A stretch of DNA of 5,529 bases from Desulfurococcales archaeon (GTDB lineage: Archaea > Thermoproteota > Thermoprotei_A > Sulfolobales > NBVN01). Under the pieces are notes generated by a model. It saw only the letters and a program-made list of their open reading frames with translations. It searched no databases and was not told the DNA's origin. The translations under genes and the position numbers were made by a program. Numbering within the stretch: position 1 is the stretch's first letter; the number at the start of each line of letters is the position of its first letter. The DNA lies in NCBI GenBank assembly GCA_021158735.1, contig JAGGUC010000129.1, forward strand, positions 1 through 5,529, in the 5' to 3' direction. Positions 1 through 4,934 of the stretch are shown here, one piece after another.

Positions 1-339
1 ATAGTCGAAGCAATTCTGCAGAATCCCTCTAATGGTAAGAGTTTAGGTACTGAATTAATAGTTGACACAGGTTTTCAAGGCGGTGTTCTAATACCCCTCC
101 GCACGTACTTAAGCTTGGGCCTCAATCTTCACGAAGAACCTAAGGTCATAGCTAAAAGTGCGGTAGGGGGTGAAGTCGAGCTTAGAGTTTCGAGAGTAAT
201 GGTTAAGATAGGGAACACTAACGTATCGTGTAGAGCATATACAGCATTAAATGTTAGGAAATCCTTGTTAGGAAGGGAAGTACTCAAAGAATTAGGGTTC
301 CTCTATAATCCGCCGGAGACCCTGAAAGCAGGGCTGTGA
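1..339 (+). CDS. Clan AA (retropepsin-like) aspartic protease, 5'-truncated
   Basis: The frame is open from base 1 to a TGA at 337-339, giving 112 residues with the N-terminus outside the window. The first in-window start, TTG at 115, lies downstream of the catalytic motif, so it cannot be the true start. Residues 22-24 are Asp-Thr-Gly, followed by FQGG and a hydrophobic VLIP stretch. This is the usual retropepsin/gag-pol-like arrangement in which the Asp of DTG is catalytic. Near the C-terminus SLLGREVLKELGF resembles the family's LLGRdLL..LgF strand-helix element. Family members are around 100-130 residues and act as dimers because each chain supplies one DTG, so few residues are probably missing. 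No signal peptide or membrane segment is visible in the part present. The substrate is unknown. The family call is fairly sure; biological role is not known. Confidence 0.8.
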   Translation: MVEAILQNPSNGKSLGTELIVDTGFQGGVLIPLRTYLSLGLNLHEEPKVIAKSAVGGEVELRVSRVMVKIGNTNVSCRAYTALNVRKSLLGREVLKELGFLYNPPETLKAGL

Positions 340-411
340 TTAATCACTCACTAGCTGAGAAAATACTTATGATTCTAACTCAACGGTTATTCCTATAGTG
401 GAAGCTTCTAG

Positions 412-468
412 AAAATTGATGTGGGTAGGCGTCGCTGATCAGTGATGACGGGACCTTAGCTGAATCCC
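412..468 (+). ncRNA. Archaeal C/D box methylation-guide sRNA
   Basis: In order: a degenerate C box with core TGATG (417-421, seen as TTGATGT), a 12-nt guide (423-434), D' box CTGA (435-438), a 3-nt spacer (439-441), a perfect C' box GTGATGA (442-448), an 11-nt guide (449-459) and D box CTGA (460-463). Guide lengths of 11-12 nt and the short D'-C' spacer are those of archaeal C/D sRNAs that bind L7Ae, Nop5 and fibrillarin. The D guide plus the first bases of box D is complementary to CAGCTAAGGTCCCG. From memory, E. coli 23S rRNA domain II has CAGCUAAGGUCCC near position 1000 and this stretch is well conserved. By the N+5 rule the methylated base would be the G of CUAAG paired with C455. I could not place the target of the D' guide. 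There is no convincing terminal stem (at most two A-T pairs), the upstream promoter is not clear, and exact ends are estimates. Confidence 0.85.
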
Positions 469-473
469 ATTCC

Positions 474-1097
474 TCACATAATTATGAAGAGCGCTATAGC
501 TAGTATGAACAGCACTAACCAAGTACCTATTGATGTCCTAAATATCTTTGAGCCATCTAGAGGAGGGAATGGAAGTAAGTTAAAGAATGCAAGCCATGCA
601 TTAACGCTCCCAACAAACTTTATGTAGAAGTTCAGAGGTACACCTACGAAATTCCCTGCTATCAGTGACGCAATAGCTACTGCTATATTGGCCAGCGGGC
701 CTGCAGCAGCTATCTTATACTCACGCCTGACGTAAGCAAGGTCATAGACTCCGTAAGAGGCAATAACTACGGCTCCGGGCGCTGCAATCACGAATGGATT
801 GCCGAATACTTTAGCCGTAATTAAGGATATTATAAGGGCCGCTGCCAGACCCGTATACCATGCCTTATACCTCGCAACCATTCCGTACTTAATAGCTATG
901 TACCGGTGGGCGAGTTCATGAAATACGAAACCAGTTCCAACAGCAACTAATGACGCAGTAAATCCGGTTAAGCTCCCTCTGAGGATGTAGCCCGCGCCGA
1001 ACGCAACGCTCAGTACGAGCCAGGAGAGAACTAGGTCAGCAGCCTCAGCCCGTCTTGAGACGAGCCCGCGGCTCAGGTATGTCCTCCTCCAAGTCAT
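474..1097 (-). CDS. Site-2 protease-like M50 membrane metalloprotease
   Basis: This is a 207-residue multi-spanning membrane protein. The zinc site HELAH is at residues 60-64 within a membrane segment (two His ligands and the catalytic Glu). The second family motif, NLLPFPPLDGSKIF, is at 173-186; its Asp181 is the expected third zinc ligand. AAAGPLANI (130-138) matches the conserved AGP element before it. Spacing and length fit the short archaeal SpoIVFB/S2P-like group without a PDZ domain. The family cleaves peptide bonds inside or near the membrane, often in regulated proteolysis; the substrate here is unknown. I prefer the ATG at 1097 because a GAGGTGGTG Shine-Dalgarno (1115-1107) lies just upstream. 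GTG codons at 1112 and 1109 are part of that motif, though a start at 1112 (212 residues) cannot be excluded. It is divergent from the 1178 gene. The stop lies 11 nt from the sRNA D box on the opposite strand. Confidence 0.9.
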   Translation of the reverse strand: MTWRRTYLSRGLVSRRAEAADLVLSWLVLSVAFGAGYILRGSLTGFTASLVAVGTGFVFHELAHRYIAIKYGMVARYKAWYTGLAAALIISLITAKVFGNPFVIAAPGAVVIASYGVYDLAYVRREYKIAAAGPLANIAVAIASLIAGNFVGVPLNFYIKFVGSVNAWLAFFNLLPFPPLDGSKIFRTSIGTWLVLFILAIALFIIM

Positions 1098-1106
1098 GTT
1101 TGAGTA

Positions 1107-1115
1107 CACCACCTC
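1107..1115 (-). promoter_or_regulatory. Shine-Dalgarno of the M50 protease gene
   Basis: The minus strand reads GAGGTGGTG, complementary to the archaeal 16S 3' end. The last GGTG ends 9 nt before the ATG at 1097. The in-frame GTG codons within it are probably not starts. Confidence 0.55.
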
Positions 1116-1121
1116 AGTACC

Positions 1122-1147
1122 TTAAGTACTTAAACTACCTTAATATC
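1122..1147. promoter_or_regulatory. Shared divergent promoter region with TATA-like boxes
   Basis: The 80-bp gap between two divergent genes holds a perfect 12-bp palindrome TTAAGTACTTAA (1122-1133) and an A/T stretch TTAATATC (1140-1147). Read on the minus strand, GATATTA (1147-1141) would place transcription start near 1118, just upstream of the M50 Shine-Dalgarno. On the plus strand, ACTTAAAC or TTAATATC could serve the 1178 gene, with starts near 1158 or 1170. Box positions are inferred by eye from the usual -26 distance. Because the palindrome sits among the boxes it could also be a regulator site. Confidence 0.4.
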
Positions 1148-1167
1148 TCTTCTTAGAAGTACATCTT

Positions 1168-1173
1168 GGTGAG
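1168..1173 (+). promoter_or_regulatory. Shine-Dalgarno supporting the TTG start at 1178
   Basis: GGTGAG lies upstream of TTG 1178, with GGTG ending 6 nt before it. This is the same spacing seen at the 2835 and 3696 starts, and supports a TTG initiation codon here. Confidence 0.6.
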
Positions 1174-1177
1174 TTAA

Positions 1178-1675
1178 TTGAGTTGCTTTACTACTCGAAG
1201 ACTTCTCAGTCAGTGGGTTAAGTCTCCTGAATTTAGAGGGACTGACTTACTCATAGCATCAGCCTGCCTGCCCGCCGTAAATAAGCAATTATTCGATGAG
1301 CTATCCAATGGTAGGGTAACACTGCTCGCATGCCCCGAGGAAGAGGGAGGCCTGCACTACGGGAAGATAGCAACCATCATAAGATCTGCGAGGCCACGCT
1401 CAGTAACGGTGGTTACGGTCGACGGTAGCCCGCACTGCTTTATGCTGCACGCCAGCCTAAATACTGCCGAGTACATACTGGGTACTGAGCTAAGTAAGCG
1501 TCACTACGTAGTAGTTGACGGGAAGGAGTTAGTAGAAGTATCTGACAATGCCGTGAGATTAGCCAGGTACTTGTCACTAGTTGATAGAGTCCTCGGCGAA
1601 CACCCTGAGATCCTCAATGAATTAAGCAGGCACAGTCTAGAGTACAAACTACTAAAACGGAAGTCAAGTACTTAA
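1178..1675 (+). CDS. Unrecognised conserved-looking Cys/His protein
   Basis: This is a 165-residue soluble protein with a TTG start supported by GGTGAG. I do not recognise a named family with confidence. It looks like an alpha/beta fold: a strand with Cys30 (LIASACLP), a strand with Cys52 (LLACPEEEGGLHYGK), then a strand-turn-helix SVTVVTVDGSPHCFMLHASLNTAEYI (75-100) with His86, Cys87 and His91. It ends in a helical charged tail. The last segment resembles the TVV-x-M-EVPCC element at the end of some 4Fe-4S proteins, where a strand leads to a Cys turn and a helix. Three spaced Cys plus two His suggest metal or redox chemistry, but no CxxC pair is present, so this is inference. Its stop TAA (1673-1675) falls inside a TACTTAAGTA palindrome. 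It is 122 nt upstream of the AIRS-fold gene on the same strand, with candidate promoters between them, so co-transcription is uncertain. Confidence 0.75.
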   Translation: MSCFTTRRLLSQWVKSPEFRGTDLLIASACLPAVNKQLFDELSNGRVTLLACPEEEGGLHYGKIATIIRSARPRSVTVVTVDGSPHCFMLHASLNTAEYILGTELSKRHYVVVDGKELVEVSDNAVRLARYLSLVDRVLGEHPEILNELSRHSLEYKLLKRKSST

Positions 1676-1678
1676 GTA
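1669..1678. repeat. Palindrome TACTTAAGTA over a stop codon
   Basis: A perfect 10-bp palindrome spans the TAA at 1673-1675. An AGTACT follows at 1683-1688. The same 10-mer recurs at 3451-3460 inside the radical SAM gene, and a sister palindrome TTAAGTACTTAA is at 1122-1133. Confidence 0.5.
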
Positions 1679-1731
1679 GTAAAGTACTCAGTGCTTCAGC
1701 CGCCTTCCTTCACATGGTAACTGCTTAAAGT

Positions 1732-1752
1732 ATATTGAAGTAGATATTGAAG
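1732..1752 (+). repeat. Tandem ATATTGAAG direct repeat, possible operator
   Basis: Two perfect 9-bp copies of ATATTGAAG lie at 1732-1740 and 1744-1752, a 12-bp period. They sit 46-66 bp before the preferred start of the AIRS-fold gene, next to TATA-like sequences (TATATT at 1731-1736 and ATTATAAA at 1759-1766). A regulator bound here could control the downstream cluster. The second copy contains the TTG at 1747 that a simple ORF finder would take as the start. Confidence 0.35.
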
Positions 1753-1758
1753 CTTCTG

Positions 1759-1766
1759 ATTATAAA
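1759..1766 (+). promoter_or_regulatory. TATA-like box upstream of the AIRS-fold gene
   Basis: ATTATAAA is the best crenarchaeal-type TATA box in this gap and would give transcription start near 1789. That start is inside the GGGTG Shine-Dalgarno, so either the leader is very short or TATATT at 1731-1736 is the box used (start near 1759). Either reading argues that the coding region does not begin at TTG 1747. Confidence 0.45.
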
Positions 1767-1787
1767 CCAATTACTAAACTACTCTGT

Positions 1788-1792
1788 GGGTG
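1788..1792 (+). promoter_or_regulatory. Shine-Dalgarno deciding the ATG 1798 start
   Basis: GGGTG ends 5 nt before ATG 1798. No comparable motif precedes TTG 1747. Confidence 0.6.
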
Positions 1793-1797
1793 CGGGC

Positions 1798-2817
1798 ATG
1801 GTCGGTAAGCTACCTCCATCGATGCTGACTAAGTACATATTCAGCAGGGTAGGGGTAAGGGACCCAGCCGTAATCGTCGGTCCTTCACTGGGTGAGGACT
1901 CAGCCGTAATTGACTTAGGTGATGGGAGAGTCCTAGTCGCTCACGTAGACCCGATAACCGGCGCTGTAGAATTTCTCGGGTGGCTGGCAGTGCACATAGC
2001 CAGCAACGACGTCGCAGTAACTGGTGTTAGGCCTCGGTGGCTCCTCACAGTCCTCTACCTGCCTGAGGGTTCTGGAACGGACTTAGTGAATTTCCTGACA
2101 GCACAGGTAGATTCAGCAGCTAAGGAAGTAGGTGCTATGGTGGTGGGTGGGCACTCAGAATTTACTCCAGGGTTAGACAGGCCGCTCATCTCCATGACAG
2201 CAATCGGAATTACCGAGAAAGATAAGTTTGTAAGAACAGGCGGTGCCTGCACAGGTGACGCAGTATTAATGACTAAAGTAGTTGCTGTGGAGGGGACAGC
2301 CATACTCTCGACCGACTTCAAGGATGTACTAGTCAGTAAAGGGGTGCCTGAGGAGGTTCTCGAGCGTGGCAGAGAATTCATTAAGTCCGTCAGCGTGGTT
2401 AAGGAGGCGCTTACACTAGCTGAGGCGGGTTTAGCGACATCAATGCACGACCCTACGGAAGGTGGTTTGATGGGTGGTTTGACAGAGATCGCTTATGCTT
2501 CGAAGAAGACCATAGAGGTCTGGGAGGATAGCGTGCCTGTAGCTGAGGAGACGAGAATTATATGTGAATCACTGGGTATCGACATACTTAAGCTGATCAG
2601 CTCGGGTGTTTTAGTTGCTACAGTTCCATGGGACAAGGCTGATGAGGCCCTGAGGTTGCTTCAATCTAAGGGAATTAAAGCTTCGATCATAGGTAAGGTA
2701 CGTGACTTTATCGGCGACCTTGTAGTACTTCGCAGAAGAAACGGAAGTACCGAAAAATTCAGTGACGTACTTGTTGAGGACGAGTTAGTCAGGATGTGGA
2801 ATGAGTATAAGACTTAA
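1798..2817 (+). CDS. AIR synthase-related protein, HypE-like without the catalytic C-terminal Cys
   Basis: A 339-residue member of the PurM/AIRS ATP-binding superfamily (HypE, ThiL, SelD, PurL relatives). Numbered from ATG 1798: GED (32-34) followed by AVIDL and VAHVDPITG (46-55) form the acidic nucleotide/Mg site. SNDVAVTGVRPRW (69-81) is the family's ND-x-A-x-x-G-x-x-P element. GGHSEFTPG (117-125), MHDPTEGGLMGGL (216-228) and SSGVLVATVP (268-277) complete the N- and C-domain signatures. The overall pattern matches the archaeal AIRS-related group near HypE. However, the C-terminus ends VRMWNEYKT and lacks the PRIC-type tail whose Cys carries the carbamoyl/cyano group in NiFe-hydrogenase maturation; the only Cys are 151 and 256. 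It probably binds ATP and phosphorylates or activates an unknown substrate. An upstream TTG at 1747 (356 residues) would add a 17-residue tail overlapping the promoter, so I reject it. The radical SAM gene follows closely. Confidence 0.9.
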   Translation: MVGKLPPSMLTKYIFSRVGVRDPAVIVGPSLGEDSAVIDLGDGRVLVAHVDPITGAVEFLGWLAVHIASNDVAVTGVRPRWLLTVLYLPEGSGTDLVNFLTAQVDSAAKEVGAMVVGGHSEFTPGLDRPLISMTAIGITEKDKFVRTGGACTGDAVLMTKVVAVEGTAILSTDFKDVLVSKGVPEEVLERGREFIKSVSVVKEALTLAEAGLATSMHDPTEGGLMGGLTEIAYASKKTIEVWEDSVPVAEETRIICESLGIDILKLISSGVLVATVPWDKADEALRLLQSKGIKASIIGKVRDFIGDLVVLRRRNGSTEKFSDVLVEDELVRMWNEYKT

Positions 2818-2822
2818 CAACT

Positions 2823-2828
2823 GGGGTG
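2823..2828 (+). promoter_or_regulatory. Shine-Dalgarno deciding the GTG 2835 start
   Basis: GGGGTG lies 5 nt after the AIRS-fold stop codon and 6 nt before GTG 2835. The GTG within it (2826) is in frame and looks like a start, but is more likely the ribosome-binding motif. Confidence 0.6.
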
Positions 2829-2834
2829 CCTAAC

Positions 2835-3665
2835 GTGAGTAGCAAGTACATGTTGTTCGCTCGCTGCATACCTAGTGGGGAGTGTCTTAAGTGCCCGTTT
2901 AAGGGGAAGTCAGTAACCTACGGTCCCTTCAAGTCACGGAGACGCGGTATGTCAGTAGGGATCAATCTCTATCCCGGTGAGAAGGTATGTAGCTTTAACT
3001 GCGTTTACTGTTTTAGGGGAAGCACTGCAGTAAAAACTCTGGAGCCTACTGTAGATACTTACAGAATAAGTGCTGAAGTACTTCGGAAGGCTCTTGAGGA
3101 GGCTCTCAGGAATGTTGGCGAGCTTGACGCAGTAGACTTCTCAGGTAGTGGTGAGCCAACACTTCACCCTAAGTTCAGTGAATTTATTGACGTGGTCAGG
3201 GACTTCACTAAAGAATTAAATTTAGATGTCAGCGTAGGTGTATTCACTAACTCAACAACACTTAACAGGGAGGACGTGATTAGAGCTTTAAGGAAGCTGG
3301 ACTACGTTGAGGCTAAGCTCGATACCGTGATTGAGTGGAAGTTTAAGGTGATTAACAGGCCCTATAAAACATTGAGAGTAAGTAATACTGTTAATAATTT
3401 AGTACGCTTCAGAAAAGCATTTAGTGGTTCACTAGCTGTTCAGGTAATGCTACTTAAGTACCTTAGGGTAAGTAACTATACTGTACATGATGCTGAACTG
3501 CTTGCTAACGCACTACTTAAGATTAAGCCTGATGTCGTTCATATCTACACAGTCTACAGACTACCTAGGTTAAGCAGTGTGTTTAGGGCTGACGAGGAAA
3601 GCATGACCAAGTATGCAAGGGTACTAGAGGAGAAGGGCTTAAATGTTGAGGTGTTCACCCACTAA
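2835..3665 (+). CDS. Radical SAM protein, COG0731-like, with N-terminal Cys cluster
   Basis: A 276-residue radical SAM enzyme. C52-x3-C56-x2-C59 (CSFNCVYC) is the site for the [4Fe-4S] cluster that cleaves S-adenosylmethionine. The preceding GPFKSRRRGMSVGINLYPGEK matches the GP-x-SRR-x-G-x-SLGINL leader of COG0731 Fe-S oxidoreductases, relatives of the TYW1 wybutosine enzyme. DFSGSGEPTLHP (101-112) is the family's SAM-binding GGEP-like element, and TNSTTL (138-143), AKLDTV (160-165) and VQVMLL are later barrel strands. Before the leader there are three more Cys, at 11, 17 and 20 (C-x5-C-x2-C), which might bind zinc or a second cluster; that is inference. There is no TYW1 flavodoxin domain. 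The substrate is unknown. The start was chosen from the GGGGTG motif; GTG 2826 would add three residues. It lies 17 nt after the AIRS-fold stop, so it is probably co-transcribed. Confidence 0.9.
   Translation: MSSKYMLFARCIPSGECLKCPFKGKSVTYGPFKSRRRGMSVGINLYPGEKVCSFNCVYCFRGSTAVKTLEPTVDTYRISAEVLRKALEEALRNVGELDAVDFSGSGEPTLHPKFSEFIDVVRDFTKELNLDVSVGVFTNSTTLNREDVIRALRKLDYVEAKLDTVIEWKFKVINRPYKTLRVSNTVNNLVRFRKAFSGSLAVQVMLLKYLRVSNYTVHDAELLANALLKIKPDVVHIYTVYRLPRLSSVFRADEESMTKYARVLEEKGLNVEVFTH
3451..3460. repeat. Palindrome TACTTAAGTA inside a coding region
   Basis: A second exact copy of the 10-bp palindrome, here encoding part of the LLKYL segment of the radical SAM protein. It may reflect genome-wide word preference rather than a site. 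Confidence 0.45.
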
Positions 3666-3683
3666 CCCATATCAGCAGGCACC

Positions 3684-3689
3684 GAGGTG
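3684..3689 (+). promoter_or_regulatory. Shine-Dalgarno deciding the ATG 3696 start
   Basis: GAGGTG lies 6 nt before ATG 3696, the same spacing as at 2835. The GTG at 3687 within it is in frame and is probably not the start. Confidence 0.65.
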
Positions 3690-3695
3690 CCTTCT

Positions 3696-4934
3696 ATGGG
3701 CGTAGGCGTTAACGTATTAGAGCCTGTCCCTAAGGAAAAGAGGATCTACAGAGGTGTCGACGTATTTTTGATTTGGGCTGGAGGAAACACATGCTTAGCA
3801 ACAATATTTACTGGCGGGCTAATAGCCCCTGAACTAGGAATACTTAATTCAGTACTAGTAATACTCCTTGCTGCTACAGTAGGCGGTCTCCTCCTGGGAT
3901 TAGTAGCTGTCATAGGTGCTAGGAAGGGCCTCCCTACTATGGTGCTGACGCGTAGGGTAGTAGGTACTAAGGCCTCTTATGTTGCATCAATCCTCAATGC
4001 GCTCCAGCTCGTTGGGTGGGCCTCAATACTGCTCTACGTTAGTGCGGAAGCCATAGCTATAGCATGCAGGAGCATAGGGCTAACTAGCATTTTAGCTGAC
4101 CCAGTACTCTGGGTGATAGTTATAGGTGTTATTGAAGCTGCCTACACAGCTATAGGACCTGAAAAGTGGGTGTGGTGCCAGAGAGTAGCTGTCACAACCT
4201 TACTCATAGTTCTAGTATATGAGACATACGCACTCGTGAGCTACTGCTTAAGTACACCGACAGCACTAACTATGCCTAAGAGCGTGTCTGACAGTGCTTT
4301 GCTGTGGGGCTTCGACATGGTGCTAGCTACAGCTGTCTCATGGGCTCCACTAGTTGCTGACTACGCTAGGTTCTCAATTAATGAGGGAGGGGCTATGCTA
4401 GGTACTTGGTGGGGGTATGGAGTAACGAGCTACATACTGTACTCAATCGGTGCCCTAGCAGCAGTAGCTACTGGTGCCTACTTAGGTGACCCAACTCAAG
4501 TACTGCTTAAGCTAGGATTGAGTACCGCACTACTGTTCTTTGTGAGCGTCAGTGCAGTAACAACAAACCTACTGAACATATATTCAGCTGTAGTGTCAAC
4601 CATGAACGTATTCCCGAGACTCAAGTACGTCCCCCTGGTGTGTCTTTACGGTGGCTTAACAACCGCACTAGCCGTGGTTCCCGTGCTGGTACTTAACTTT
4701 GAGTTCTTCCTAACCTACATAGGGGTAGTCTTCGTGCCCCTGACCACTACCTTAGTAATGCACTACCTAATGCCTCGCGGCAGAAAATCCCGCAATATAG
4801 GGCTGGTGAGCTGGGTAGTTGGTGCTGCAGTAGGACTGCTAACCTCAATAACCTATGGATATGCAGCAACAATAACTTCGCTTGCTGTAACAGCTACACT
4901 CTATGCTGTACTAGCGGCCGCTTTCAAGAAGTAA
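3696..4934 (+). CDS. NCS1-family permease (cytosine/purine/HMP-type transporter)
   Basis: A 412-residue protein with about 12 hydrophobic segments, the usual NCS1 size and topology, so an integral membrane symporter. Numbered from ATG 3696: the first helix has IWAGGN (26-31), as in the W-G-x-N element. GLPTMVLTRRVVG (78-90) matches the G-x-PTMVLTR-x-x-FG loop of CodB/CytX members. LQLVGW (103-108), SWAPLVADYARF (215-226) and TTNLLNIYSA (289-298) match the substrate-site helices. The GLPTMVLTR and SWAPLVADYAR forms suggest the cytosine/hydroxymethylpyrimidine (CodB/CytX) branch over allantoin or uracil carriers, but sequence alone does not fix the substrate. A GAGGTG Shine-Dalgarno decides the ATG start; GTG 3687 would add three residues. 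Only 30 nt separate it from the radical SAM stop, with no promoter evident, so it is probably the last gene of that transcript. Its stop abuts that of the convergent galT. Confidence 0.9.
   Translation: MGVGVNVLEPVPKEKRIYRGVDVFLIWAGGNTCLATIFTGGLIAPELGILNSVLVILLAATVGGLLLGLVAVIGARKGLPTMVLTRRVVGTKASYVASILNALQLVGWASILLYVSAEAIAIACRSIGLTSILADPVLWVIVIGVIEAAYTAIGPEKWVWCQRVAVTTLLIVLVYETYALVSYCLSTPTALTMPKSVSDSALLWGFDMVLATAVSWAPLVADYARFSINEGGAMLGTWWGYGVTSYILYSIGALAAVATGAYLGDPTQVLLKLGLSTALLFFVSVSAVTTNLLNIYSAVVSTMNVFPRLKYVPLVCLYGGLTTALAVVPVLVLNFEFFLTYIGVVFVPLTTTLVMHYLMPRGRKSRNIGLVSWVVGAAVGLLTSITYGYAATITSLAVTATLYAVLAAAFKK

Noticed and set aside
340..400. A second C/D RNA using CTGA at 354-357
   Set aside because: No RTGATGA box stands at the right distance; only a weak TATGATT is near.
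1676..1730. Terminator after the 1178 gene
   Set aside because: There is a short pyrimidine tract (CCTTCCTTC) but no T-run or stable hairpin.
1747..1797. TTG-initiated N-terminal extension of the AIRS-fold protein
   Set aside because: It spans a TATA-like box and one repeat copy, has no Shine-Dalgarno, and the family normally starts near the KLPP segment after ATG 1798.
2055..2381. 108-residue open frame on the minus strand
   Set aside because: It lies wholly within the well-supported AIRS-fold gene, has low-complexity Ser/Thr/Pro composition and no recognisable motif; a shadow frame.
3666..3695. Thiamin (TPP) riboswitch before the permease
   Set aside because: Only 30 nt separate the genes, too short for the element, and no thi-box sequence is visible.
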